From the NCBI GenBank assembly GCA_018242625.1, contig JAFEBO010000001.1:1-64000 (forward strand): a stretch of DNA of 64,000 bases. The letters run 5' to 3'. The notes under the pieces were generated by a model. It saw only the letters and a program-made list of their open reading frames with translations. It was not told where the DNA came from and did no database searches. This stretch comes from Planctomycetota bacterium (lineage in GTDB: Bacteria > Planctomycetota > Phycisphaerae > Phycisphaerales > UBA1924). Below, in pieces: positions 29,512 through 37,863 of the stretch. A program made the position numbers and the translations under genes. Numbering within the stretch: position 1 is the stretch's first letter; every line of letters begins with the position of its first letter.

Positions 29512-30162
29512 TCAGTTCCCAGATCCGCCCGCGGCGCTCGGGTCGTCGCCCAGAAGCATCGCCAGTTCCTCATCGCTCAGGAGCGGGGCCGTCGGCTCCG
29601 ATCCCGCGGCCGGGTTTTCCTGCGGATGCGGGCTCAGCCCTGTATCGCTCCACGCTCCGGTCAGGCGCAGCGATGGAGTTCCATCTCCTCGATCTCTGTA
29701 CGTCTGCCGCCCCGTCCCGTTCGCGCCAGTGGCAGATTCATCCCCCCCGGCGACCAGGCCCTGGGAGGAAGACGTCCGCGGCTTTTCCGGGCCCGGAAGA
29801 ACTTTCGCGGGAATCGCCCAAGTTGCCATGTCGTCAGTAGTTACAGCCCTGAGCTGCTCACCCGTGCCGGAGGGGTTATACACCCACGCCAGGAGGTGGG
29901 GCGAAACATTCTCAAGCGCCCGGATCAATTCGTGCGGCCGCGACAGATTCCGCGGCTCAACCAGCACAATCACGGTCCGTGCCCGATCGTTCGATGATCG
30001 CAAAGCCCGGGCCGCGACCTCGTGCGTCGAGCCAAACTCCTCGACCCGAAATCCCCGCTTTGCCAGGGCTTCGCGCAGCTCGGAAAGCCCGGACGCATCG
30101 GCGCGCCGACAGACGATCGCCGTTGGCGAGCCCTGCTGCGATTGTGGCTTGCCCGTCTCCAT
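29512..30162 (-). CDS. Hypothetical protein, receiver-like N-terminus
   Basis: A 216-residue protein without a recognised family. The N-terminal 110 residues read as an alternating beta/alpha fold (TAIVCRRADASGLSELREALAKRGF, TVIVLVEPRNLSR, LLAWVYNPSG) similar in layout to a receiver but without a clear phospho-acceptor Asp. The rest is a low-complexity Gly/Pro/Ser region ending in an acidic LLSDEELAMLLGDD motif. A GTG at 30171 could add three residues. Position between murG and the diguanylate cyclase suggests it may partner the cyclase. Confidence 0.7.
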   Translation of the reverse strand: METGKPQSQQGSPTAIVCRRADASGLSELREALAKRGFRVEEFGSTHEVAARALRSSNDRARTVIVLVEPRNLSRPHELIRALENVSPHLLAWVYNPSGTGEQLRAVTTDDMATWAIPAKVLPGPEKPRTSSSQGLVAGGDESATGANGTGRQTYRDRGDGTPSLRLTGAWSDTGLSPHPQENPAAGSEPTAPLLSDEELAMLLGDDPSAAGGSGN

Positions 30163-30207
30163 TTGAAGCACGTCCGAAAACCCGGCCCGCCAGACTCCGG
30201 GCCTCGT

Positions 30208-31392
30208 TCAAGTGTACCGCGCCCTGCCCATTCCGCCCGCGAGATGAACGCCGGCGGCCAAAATCTCGTCCGCGACGGCCGAAGCGCCGTCGGCCGGCCC
30301 GAGTTCTCGGAGTTTGAGTCGCATGGCCGAAACGGCGCCCGGGTCTGAAAGAAGGCGCACAAGTTCCGCCCCGGGGCCTTCCATGTTCTTGCCCACCTCG
30401 ACGTGGTCTGTCGCGATAATCGCCCCGCCGATGCGCTCGAGAGGCAGCGCGTTCTTACGCTGGTGCTGATCCTTGTGATAGGGATAAGGAAGAAAAACGC
30501 TGGGCACGCGATTGGCCCACGCCTCCGCCACGCTCCCCGCCCCGCAACGGCTGATCGCAAGGTCCGCCGAGCCCCACACGCGGCCCATCTCCCGGAAGAG
30601 CGGCTTGACGATCGCACGCACACCCGCCCGCGCGTACCCATCGACGATCGCCTGCTCGTTGAGATCGTCTTTGGCCGTCGCAACCGGTCCGCACTGGTGG
30701 ATCACCTGCCAGCCGCGCAGCAGTTGGGTATGGCGCTCGAGCAGGGCCATCATGAGGTGATTGATCGACCGGGCTCCCTGGCTCGCCCCCGTCACCAGCA
30801 GCGTCGGCCCGGCCGGATCCAGCCCCATTTCGCGACGGCAGAACGCCGAGTCACCATCCGCGACGGCACCCCATCGCACGATCGGCCGCACCCGCGTCCA
30901 ATTCGGCTGACCCTCAACCTCCGCCGCGGTAAAGACCCGTGCGCTTCTCTTGGCAACCCAGCGATTTGCGCGGCCCGGCGTTGCATCGAGATTCACCAGG
31001 AGGGAATGCAGCCTTTCCTTCCGGGCCGCTGCCGCCGCGGGCGCGCTCACGAACCCGCCCATCCCCACCACGATGGTCGGCCCGCGCCGCGCGACATTCC
31101 TCAGATGCTTTCGGCAGTGAGCCACCACGCGCCCCCAAGTCCGCACGAATTCCGCAAGCGCCAGAGGCCGGAGCGAGAACGGTCGCGCCGCAAGGGCCCA
31201 ATACTCAACAGCCTCTTCCGTGAGAATTCTCGCGTCAAGAGCCCGCGTCGAGCAGATGAACGAAACGTCGACGTCCTGGCTCTTGTCCTGGAGCTGTTCC
31301 GCGATCGCCAGCGCGGGATAGATATGTCCGCCCGTGCCGCCCCCGGCAAACACAACCTGAAGCCTTTGCGAGCTTGTGCCGGTCTGATTCAC
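30208..31392 (-). CDS. murG: UDP-GlcNAc:lipid I N-acetylglucosaminyltransferase
   Basis: Adds GlcNAc to lipid I, giving lipid II, at the inner face of the membrane. The 394-residue GT-B glycosyltransferase shows GGGTGGH (residues 17-23), the second glycine-rich loop TGASQGARSIN and the UDP-binding region SRCGAGSVAEAWANRVPSVFLPYPYHKDQHQ. The start codon is GTG, overlapping the ftsW TGA (GTGA), which points to translational coupling. Length is a little above the usual 355-365 residues. Confidence 0.96.
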   Translation of the reverse strand: MNQTGTSSQRLQVVFAGGGTGGHIYPALAIAEQLQDKSQDVDVSFICSTRALDARILTEEAVEYWALAARPFSLRPLALAEFVRTWGRVVAHCRKHLRNVARRGPTIVVGMGGFVSAPAAAAARKERLHSLLVNLDATPGRANRWVAKRSARVFTAAEVEGQPNWTRVRPIVRWGAVADGDSAFCRREMGLDPAGPTLLVTGASQGARSINHLMMALLERHTQLLRGWQVIHQCGPVATAKDDLNEQAIVDGYARAGVRAIVKPLFREMGRVWGSADLAISRCGAGSVAEAWANRVPSVFLPYPYHKDQHQRKNALPLERIGGAIIATDHVEVGKNMEGPGAELVRLLSDPGAVSAMRLKLRELGPADGASAVADEILAAGVHLAGGMGRARYT

Positions 31393-32684
31393 GCCGCGAC
31401 CGATCCGGCCGCCGATCCGCCCGCCTGCGTCAGCGGAAGAGTAAATGTGCCCGTCGCTTCGGCGGCTTCGTCGCTCGTGCGATCGATCGCGATCAGCAGG
31501 CCCAGCGACATGGCCGTCAGGATCCAGCCGGTACCGCCGGCGCTGATGAGCGGCAGGGCGATCCCCTTGGTCGGCGCGACAACCGTCACCACCGCCAGGT
31601 TAATGACCGCCTGAACGCCGATTGTGACGGTTGCTCCCAGAGCAAACAGCTTCAGAGCCGCCGACTTTTCGTTCTTCACGATCGAGAGCCCGGCCCAGAT
31701 CAGCACAACAAAGAGGAACACAACCGCCGCCGCGCCGGGGATCCCCAGCTCCTCGCAGATGATCGAGAACAGGAAGTCGGTGCGATCCTCGGGCAGATAC
31801 CCCTTGCTCTGGAGACCGAAGCCGAGCCCCCGTCCGAACCCCTGCCCGTTGGCGATCGCGATGAGCGACTGCACCTGGTGATAGCCGGTCCCTTCGGGGT
31901 CCTTGAACGGGTCGAGGAAGGTGGTAATCCGGGTCAGGCGGTACGGGCTCTTGACCACGGCCACCACGATGCCCGCCACACCGATCGGAACGAACATGAG
32001 GAAGTGCCAGATCCGGGCCCCGCCGGCCAGGAGCAGCACGCAGCAGGCGACAGTGATCAAAAGGCCTGTTCCAAGGTCCTCAAGAATGATGAACCCCGCC
32101 ACGGCGCCAATCGCCACCAGCGCCGGAGCCAGACCTTTGAAGAAGCTCTTCATCTGCGCCCCGCGCACGGCGCAGTACCAGGCGATCAGCAGGAGCATGC
32201 CCCATTTGGCGATCTCGCTGGGCTGCGCCGAGAGCCCTTCTCCGAGCCCGGGGATGTTGATCCACCGATGGCTGCCGTTCTTCGCCTGCCCGATCCCCGG
32301 CACGTACACGAGACCCAGGACGCAGATCATCCCGATGACGCCGATCGCCAGGCCGCCCCAGGCCTTGGCAACGTCGTGCTGATCCGAGAGCGCCTCACCC
32401 GCGCCGCCCACCAGCCGGCGGATCGGGATAAACGCCATCACGGCCATCATCCCGAGCGCCACGAGCATGTGCACTGTCGCGCTCGTGAACAGCGCGGTCT
32501 TGAGCGTCATCCCGCTCGCCTGAACCGGAGTGCCCGCGGGCGCCAGGGGACCAGCCACACCAGTCACGGTGAGGCTCGCCGAGTTCACCATCACAACCCC
32601 GATGGTGAGTAGCGCCAAGGCACATAGGGCTACGACATGGCCGGCTCGGATCATGGAAGTCACCCGGGCGAGTGCGCGGCCCAT
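31389..32684 (-). CDS. ftsW: Lipid II polymerase / division protein FtsW
   Basis: SEDS-family membrane glycosyltransferase of septal peptidoglycan synthesis, about 431 residues with roughly ten helices. Signatures seen: GVVMVNSAS in the first helix, QPSEIAKWGMLLLIAWY, the large loop HQVQSLIAIANGQGFGRGLG and LPEDRTDFLFSIICEELG. Start is uncertain: ATG 32684 has GAGG almost touching it, ATG 32654 lacks a ribosome site, and a TTG at 32744 would overlap nothing but adds an Arg-rich extension. It lies between rimO (69-base gap) and murG (4-base overlap). Confidence 0.94.
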   Translation of the reverse strand: MGRALARVTSMIRAGHVVALCALALLTIGVVMVNSASLTVTGVAGPLAPAGTPVQASGMTLKTALFTSATVHMLVALGMMAVMAFIPIRRLVGGAGEALSDQHDVAKAWGGLAIGVIGMICVLGLVYVPGIGQAKNGSHRWINIPGLGEGLSAQPSEIAKWGMLLLIAWYCAVRGAQMKSFFKGLAPALVAIGAVAGFIILEDLGTGLLITVACCVLLLAGGARIWHFLMFVPIGVAGIVVAVVKSPYRLTRITTFLDPFKDPEGTGYHQVQSLIAIANGQGFGRGLGFGLQSKGYLPEDRTDFLFSIICEELGIPGAAAVVFLFVVLIWAGLSIVKNEKSAALKLFALGATVTIGVQAVINLAVVTVVAPTKGIALPLISAGGTGWILTAMSLGLLIAIDRTSDEAAEATGTFTLPLTQAGGSAAGSVAA

Positions 32685-32753
32685 CCTCGTGCCGCGCCGG
32701 ACTCGATGGGTAAGGTATCGTCCCGCGGCCCTGGCTTCCTGCAATCCCGAGGG

Positions 32754-34481
32754 CTAGCGCAGAACCTTGAGCCCCACCCGCTTCTCGATCTCCGCCACTG
32801 GGCGGGCGATCAGGTCGTACCCGTCGCTCCCCACCACCACGCAGCGGACGACTTCACCCGCCGCCAGTTTCTCCCGCGATTGCACGTACGTGACGGCGTC
32901 GATCTGAGGGGCCTGAAACCGGGTGCGCCCGAGATAGAGCTTTCCGCCCTCTCCGACGCCGCTGGTCTTTTTGCCGCTCGTCCGAAGTCCCGCATCAATA
33001 ACAACATCCAGCACGGTGGCACCCTGCCGGAGGGAGGCTTCCGGGTTGCGCTCATCAAACCCCGAGGCCATCTTTTCTGCCTTCGCAAAGGCCAGGCGCT
33101 GCTGGAGTTCCATGACCTCGTTCCGGCGCCGGGTCTTCACTTCGGGAGGTACGGCCAGCTTCGGGTCCTTCTCCATCGTTCCCGCGACGGTTCCGGCCTC
33201 GTGGCTGTACTCAAACACTCCGACGGCCTCAAAATCCATCTCCTCAATGAACTCGAGCAGTTGCTTGTGATCGGCCTCGGTCTCGCCCGGGAATCCGCTG
33301 ATGAAGGTCGTGCGGATCGACATCCCCGGCACCTTCTCTCGCAGCTTGCGGATGACGCCGGCCTGCTGCTCGCGCGTCACGTTGCGCTTCATCAATTCGA
33401 GCACGCGATCGCTCGCGTGCTGCAGCGGGATATCCAGGTACGGAAGCAACCGCCCCTTGGTCGCGAGCTGCGCAAACGCCTCGATGATCGGATCGCTGAA
33501 ATTGCTCGGGTACGCGTACATCAGCCGCAGCCAGCCCTGGCCGTGATTCGCCTCGTCCATGGCGTCCGACAACGCCTGCAGCAGCGCCGGGAGACCGCCG
33601 AACGCAGAAAAATCGGCGGGCGCGGTACGCCTGGACGTACCGGCCCCGCCTCGGAGAGGCGGGCCACCTGGAATCAACCCTGTGCCGATGTCGTCGCCGT
33701 AGCTCGTCGTGTCCTGGCCGATCAAAAGCAACTCGAACGCCCCGTCGTTGATCAACTCGCGGGCCTCGTTCACAATCCGGTCCAGCGGCTTGCTCCGCAT
33801 CTTGCCACGGATGCTCGGGATCGTGCAGAACGCGCAGTTCTGGTTGCAGCCCTCGCTGATCCGCAGGTACGCGTAGTGCCGCGGCGTGAGCCGCAGGCGG
33901 GCCGAGTCGTCCTCGAAGTAGCCGATTCCTTTTCCGTCCTTGCCGTTGACGGTGAGGCCGGTCACGTTCAGATCGCGTGCCTTGGCCGCCGCGAGCGCGT
34001 TGGCCGCGATCCAGTAGGCCGGGCCGTCCGAGGCTTCCTTCATCGACCCCGCGCGCTTCACCGCCTGCTGCGAGCCCACCACCGCCTCGACGATCTTGTC
34101 GCGATCAAAGACGCCGACCATGGCGTCGATGCCCGGCGCCCACTCGAGCATCTTCGCCCGATGTCGCTGCACGAGGCACCCCGCCACCACCACACGCTTG
34201 ACGTTGCCCTTTTCCTTCTCGCGGATCGCGTCCTTGATGACCTGGAGCGATTCGTCCTTCGAGGCCTCGAGGAAGCCGCACGTGTTGATCACAACCGCAT
34301 CGGCCCCCTGGAACGCCGAATCCTCGTCGCTGGGGTCATAGCTCACCGGCGCAAGACCGGTCTCGGCGAGCATGCCGAGCATCTTCTCGCTGTCCACAAG
34401 GTTCTTGGGACAGCCGAGGCTGACAAGAGACACCGATCGGACGGTGTCCGATTTCCGCGATTTTCCGGCTGCTTTAGACAC
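32754..34481 (-). CDS. rimO: Ribosomal protein S12 methylthiotransferase
   Basis: Radical-SAM enzyme adding a methylthio group to an aspartate of S12. At 575 residues it is longer than the usual 430-490. N-terminal cluster ligands C24, C68 and C102; radical-SAM motif CNQNCAFC with C212, C216, C219; a C-terminal TRAM domain (LYLGRTRFQAPQIDAVTYVQ). Two extra blocks explain the length: one at about 140-195 before the radical-SAM motif, and one at about 265-290 that is encoded by two GC-rich palindromes (see 33623-33663). It heads the rimO-ftsW-murG run; placement next to division genes is unusual. Confidence 0.95.
   Translation of the reverse strand: MSKAAGKSRKSDTVRSVSLVSLGCPKNLVDSEKMLGMLAETGLAPVSYDPSDEDSAFQGADAVVINTCGFLEASKDESLQVIKDAIREKEKGNVKRVVVAGCLVQRHRAKMLEWAPGIDAMVGVFDRDKIVEAVVGSQQAVKRAGSMKEASDGPAYWIAANALAAAKARDLNVTGLTVNGKDGKGIGYFEDDSARLRLTPRHYAYLRISEGCNQNCAFCTIPSIRGKMRSKPLDRIVNEARELINDGAFELLLIGQDTTSYGDDIGTGLIPGGPPLRGGAGTSRRTAPADFSAFGGLPALLQALSDAMDEANHGQGWLRLMYAYPSNFSDPIIEAFAQLATKGRLLPYLDIPLQHASDRVLELMKRNVTREQQAGVIRKLREKVPGMSIRTTFISGFPGETEADHKQLLEFIEEMDFEAVGVFEYSHEAGTVAGTMEKDPKLAVPPEVKTRRRNEVMELQQRLAFAKAEKMASGFDERNPEASLRQGATVLDVVIDAGLRTSGKKTSGVGEGGKLYLGRTRFQAPQIDAVTYVQSREKLAAGEVVRCVVVGSDGYDLIARPVAEIEKRVGLKVLR
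33623..33663. repeat. Palindromic element inserted in frame in rimO
   Basis: Two adjacent hairpins inside the coding sequence: CGGTACG/CGTACCG (33623-33629 and 33636-33642, 6-base loop) and CCCGCCTC/GAGGCGGG (33645-33652 and 33656-33663, 3-base loop). They encode residues about 273-286 of RimO, a Gly/Arg-rich stretch (GPPLRGGAGTSRRT) in a position where RimO proteins normally have none. The reading frame is kept. This looks like a small mobile palindrome that has landed in a permissive loop, in the manner of Rickettsia palindromic elements. Confidence 0.6.
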
Positions 34482-34598
34482 GCCGGATTATTGGAGGGGA
34501 GTTGCGGCGCAACGGGGCTTGAGAGGACGGCAAAACCGACCCCGGCGCGGCGATGCGCCCCGCAAACCGCCCGACCCCCTTGGCGCTGAGCAGCCCGA

Positions 34599-35078
34599 TT
34601 ACGCCGCCGTGATGGTCTTGCCCGTCACCATCCCAACGCTGGCCCCCGCAAGCGGAAAGTGCCTGATGAGCATCTGGGCGAGTTCCTCGGGCTCGGCAAG
34701 CACGAAGTGGCACGGGCACTCCATCTTCCAGCCCACAAACCGCAGCGCCCGGGCCAGGTGGTCCTTCACGGTGCACACGGTCAGTTCATCACCCGCGAAC
34801 CGCACGGGAAGAATGCGGAATTGCCAGGCCTGCCGCGCCGAAACCGTCGCGAGCGCCTCGGAATCAAATCGCGCCGAGTGCAGGTCGTAGCCGCCGGTGA
34901 TCTGGGAGTATTGCTCTGCCCATGCCCGCTCGACGTCGCGCGTCGATACGCCAAACAGCCGCTCCGCCAGCTCCCCGAAGGGACGCCCAGCGGTCCGCTG
35001 TTCAATGAGAATGTCCTCCACCTGCTCCTGCGTCAAAACACCCTGACGCACCAACAGATCGCCGATTCGCAGCACCAT
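34599..35078 (-). CDS. Stand-alone MshEN (GspE N-terminal) domain protein
   Basis: A 159-residue cytoplasmic protein with the layout of the MshEN/T2SSE N-terminal domain: RIGDLLVRQGVLTQEQVEDILIEQ, GELAERLFGVSTRDVERAWAEQ, and the second half QFRILPVRFAGDELTVCTVKD. These domains bind cyclic-di-GMP or nucleotide in type II/IV pilus ATPases; here no ATPase domain follows, so it may be a small c-di-GMP-responsive adaptor or partner. Start ATG 35078 gives the family N-terminus. No pilus genes are adjacent. Confidence 0.8.
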   Translation of the reverse strand: MVLRIGDLLVRQGVLTQEQVEDILIEQRTAGRPFGELAERLFGVSTRDVERAWAEQYSQITGGYDLHSARFDSEALATVSARQAWQFRILPVRFAGDELTVCTVKDHLARALRFVGWKMECPCHFVLAEPEELAQMLIRHFPLAGASVGMVTGKTITAA

Positions 35079-35396
35079 CGCAGCCTCCCCGCGGCGAACG
35101 CCGGCGGGGCAATCAACACGGCGCCCCGCAAGACGCGTCGCCGTGTATGAATGTCGCCCGCACCATCGCGGCCCGACCTCCTCCCATCGGCCCGCGCCCC
35201 CCGGTTTTCACTCCGCCTTTGTGCATAACACACGCCGGTCCTTGCAACGCGCCGCCTGGGCCTGACTGTGGGGTCGTGCCGGAGAAGCCCCCGCGATCGA
35301 CAGAGAAATCCGCCCTCGGGCTTGCATCCTGCCTGCGCATATCCCGCACCCGCTTTTCGCGGACCTTCCGGCGCTCCGGAACCTTCCAAAACGAAT
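35079..35396. other. Intergenic region, no gene seen
   Basis: About 320 bases between the MshEN-domain gene and the clpS terminator. Short open frames exist on both strands but have no ribosome site, no family resemblance and rather low-complexity Pro/Arg-rich translations. It must hold the promoter of the MshEN gene, but I could not pick out convincing -35/-10 boxes. Confidence 0.5.
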
Positions 35397-35420
35397 AAAC
35401 GGGCCCGCACGGGCCCGTTT
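35397..35420 (-). terminator. Intrinsic terminator behind clpS
   Basis: A perfect 11-bp inverted repeat, AAACGGGCCCG / CGGGCCCGTTT, with a 2-base spacer, lying 26 bases beyond the clpS stop. In the clpS direction the arm ends with TTT followed by ATTCG, a short U tract. Symmetry means it could also stop transcription from the other side. Confidence 0.75.
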
Positions 35421-35446
35421 CGCGTTCTTCCTGACCACCGGCCCGC

Positions 35447-35794
35447 TTACTCGCTGGGCTCGATCGTCACGGTCAATTTCTTGCTCTCGAACTGGTCCTT
35501 GTACAGCTCCGCCCGCTCCTTGTGCGTCACAAGCAGCAGCGCGACGCCCGACACGTGCGCCTCAAGCGACGTGTGCACCGCGCGATTGTGATCGAGCGGC
35601 GTCAGCTCGACAATCGTCTCGACCACGTGCTCCAGCGAATTCACGTCGTCGTTGTGCAGAAGCACTTTGAACGGCGGCAGCATGTCCACCGGACCGCGCG
35701 TCGGAGCCGGACGCTCCGCAACCGCCGCACGACCGCCCGTCGACGGGCTCTCCGGCCCGCTTCCCTGCTGTTCGTTGTTCACCGGCTCAGCCAT
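35447..35794 (-). CDS. clpS: ATP-dependent Clp protease adaptor ClpS
   Basis: Small adaptor (115 residues) that delivers N-degron substrates to ClpAP. The first 35 residues are a variable disordered leader, and the ClpS core follows: PPFKVLLHNDDVNSLEHVVETIVELTPL with the conserved NDD(x)NS substrate-binding pocket, then an HxxxL-type helix and VALLLVTHKERAELYKDQFESKKL. The partner chaperone ClpA/ClpC is not in the window, but two clpP genes lie 2 kb away. Terminated by the hairpin at 35397-35420. Confidence 0.95.
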   Translation of the reverse strand: MAEPVNNEQQGSGPESPSTGGRAAVAERPAPTRGPVDMLPPFKVLLHNDDVNSLEHVVETIVELTPLDHNRAVHTSLEAHVSGVALLLVTHKERAELYKDQFESKKLTVTIEPSE

Positions 35795-35937
35795 CCAGAG
35801 TCCTCCACGGGCTTCCAGCCCGCTTCCGTACCCCCGTCGACACGCTCAACTGTATCGGCCCGCCCACCGGGAATCACTCTACTTGTGCAGGTTGGTGGGG
35901 ACAAACTTACGCCGCTCTTTTCACGCCCCCAGCGCGT

Positions 35938-37290
35938 CTATTTCCCAACGCAAAACGTCGCGAACACCCTGCCGATCACATCGTCCGGAGTTATGCGACC
36001 CGTTAATTCACCCAGAGCATCGAGCGCCTCGCGCAGGCCCCCCGCAACGATTTCCGGCGCATAAACCCCGCTCGATGCCGCCCGCTCAACCCCCTCCAAA
36101 GCCGCCGCGGCAGCGCGCAACGCCCGCCTGTGCCGCGGCAAAACACCACCCCTGACCGCCCCTCCTGCCGCCGCGTCCGCGATCGCACGCCTTAGCACAC
36201 CAATGTGATACCCGCTCAGCGCCGAGACCTCGAAAAAGTCCCCTTTCGCCCGTTTCCCCGCCGGCAGGTCCGCCTTGGTGCGGACGCGGATCACCCGACC
36301 GGCCCCGCCCCCCGGAACGCCGCCCTCAAACCGCCCTGTCGGATCGCACCAGATCAGGATGTCGGCAACACCCGCCGCCTCACGCATCGTCCGCTGCGTC
36401 TCGAGGTAAACAGCGCTTCCCTCTCCCGCTTCCACTCCGGGCGAGTCGCAGAGGATCACGCTACCCCCTGCTACGCACTCGCGTGAGAGATCGAGCGGCT
36501 CTTCAAGCACATCCCGCGTTGTGCCCGCGATCGGCGACACGACCGCGCGGGCCCGACCCAAAAGTGCGTTCAAGAGCGTGCTCTTCCCCGCGTTGGCGGC
36601 GCCCACCAAGATCGCCCGCACATCTCCGTGCCGCTCCGCCGCCTCTGCCGGCCCCCCCAGCAGCCCGCGCATCTCGCGCGACAGTTCCCCGGCCCGGGCG
36701 GCCAGTTTCGACGGCTCGATCGCAACCACATCCTCCTGATCTGTGAAATCGATCCCCGCCTCGACCAGCGCCAAAAGCGTGGTCACCTCGTCTGCAAATC
36801 GCTCGTACGCCTTTCCCCGAGCACCCGAAAGCAGCCTCCCCGCTTCGGCCAGTTCGCTCGCGTTCTGGGCCGCGATCAGTGCCGCGACGCCCTCCGCCTG
36901 TTCCAGCGTCAGCCTTTTGTTGAAATAGGCCCGAGCCGTGAACTCGCCGGGCGTCGCAAGACGAACACCATCCACCCGTTCAATCGCCAGACGCATGATG
37001 CGTTCGACCAAGTGTGGATTCCCCGGCACAAAGAACTCGACGACGTCCTCCCCTGTGTAACTCCCCGGCGCGGGAAACGCCGCGACCATGCAGGCAAAGG
37101 AGGCCCCGCCGCCCAGCACAATCCGCCCCTTCGCCAACCCCCGCGAGAGGTGCCCCGCCGCACCCGCTCCTTGCTCAGAAGCGCTTGCCAGAACTCCCAC
37201 CACCTCAAACGCGCGCGGCCCGCTCAGGCGGACGATCGCCCGCGGGGAAAACCCCGCCGCCGTGGCGCAAGCGATGATGGTGTCGTTCAT
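35938..37290 (-). CDS. mnmE: tRNA uridine-5-carboxymethylaminomethyl modification GTPase
   Basis: GTPase that with MnmG modifies the wobble uridine of tRNAs. The 450-residue chain has the folate-binding N-domain, a helical domain interrupted by a complete G domain (P-loop GAANAGKST, switch GTTRD, DSPG, RTKAD) and the invariant C-terminal FCVGK, here truncation-free. ATG 37290 gives the family start MNDTIIACAT; an ATG two codons earlier (37296) is equally possible. The longer in-frame reading to 37458 is non-family sequence. Divergent from a small + strand gene. Confidence 0.96.
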   Translation of the reverse strand: MNDTIIACATAAGFSPRAIVRLSGPRAFEVVGVLASASEQGAGAAGHLSRGLAKGRIVLGGGASFACMVAAFPAPGSYTGEDVVEFFVPGNPHLVERIMRLAIERVDGVRLATPGEFTARAYFNKRLTLEQAEGVAALIAAQNASELAEAGRLLSGARGKAYERFADEVTTLLALVEAGIDFTDQEDVVAIEPSKLAARAGELSREMRGLLGGPAEAAERHGDVRAILVGAANAGKSTLLNALLGRARAVVSPIAGTTRDVLEEPLDLSRECVAGGSVILCDSPGVEAGEGSAVYLETQRTMREAAGVADILIWCDPTGRFEGGVPGGGAGRVIRVRTKADLPAGKRAKGDFFEVSALSGYHIGVLRRAIADAAAGGAVRGGVLPRHRRALRAAAAALEGVERAASSGVYAPEIVAGGLREALDALGELTGRITPDDVIGRVFATFCVGK

Positions 37291-37328
37291 CCGCATGTCG
37301 AATCTTTGCGCACCGATAGACTGGTCGC

Positions 37329-37781
37329 ATGGCCACCTCTTCGGAGCGATATCTTGTTCTGTTTGCCGCCCGCGGCCATCGGGCGCCTCCCGGCCCCGAC
37401 GTTCCGCCCGAGATGCAGGAACCCGCTTGCACGGAGCGATCTGCTGATCAGAGAACATTTTCTGCTTCTCTGAAGAAGTTGATCGGCGATGTCATCGTCG
37501 AGCGAGTCACAGCCCGCGGCGCGACCTGTCAACGGATCGTGGTCGGAACTCGGTGTGCCGCGGTGATCGTCGCCGATTGGAATCCCTATGTGACTCGGTA
37601 CCGATCGATCGAGGGCCTCTGCGACAGCGTGAGGCGGGTCGCCACGCTGCGTGCCCATCGGCTCCAACTCTGCCCACCGGACGAAAGCGTCTTCTCCTCA
37701 CACGCGCACGCTCATCGGCTTCGCACCGACGCGGAATTGCAACAGGCGCTCAAGCTGCTTCCCGATTATGCGAAGCGCTGA
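37329..37781 (+). CDS. Hypothetical protein (doubtful)
   Basis: An ATG-started frame of 150 residues between the divergent mnmE start and the clpP terminator. It has no visible ribosome site and no recognised family. Its second half (DVIVERVTARGATCQRIVV, AAVIVADWNPYVTRYRSIEGL, LQQALKLLPDYAKR) looks protein-like with a believable beta/alpha rhythm, while the first half is Pro/Arg-rich. Frames on the other strand are no better. It may be real, but the evidence is modest. Confidence 0.4.
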   Translation: MATSSERYLVLFAARGHRAPPGPDVPPEMQEPACTERSADQRTFSASLKKLIGDVIVERVTARGATCQRIVVGTRCAAVIVADWNPYVTRYRSIEGLCDSVRRVATLRAHRLQLCPPDESVFSSHAHAHRLRTDAELQQALKLLPDYAKR

Positions 37782-37817
37782 GTTCGCGCCGCGACCGCTC
37801 GAACTCCCAAAGAAAAA

Positions 37818-37839
37818 CCGCCCGGATTTCTCCGGGCGG
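37818..37839 (-). terminator. Intrinsic terminator behind clpP
   Basis: GC-rich hairpin CCGCCCGG / CCGGGCGG (37818-37825, 37832-37839), extended to 9 bp by an A-T pair, with a 4-base loop. Read in the clpP direction it is followed by TTTTTCTTT (complement of 37809-37817), a classical U tract. It lies 25 bases after the clpP stop. Confidence 0.9.
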
Positions 37840-37863
37840 CTTGTTGGATCTTTCAGCTATCGC

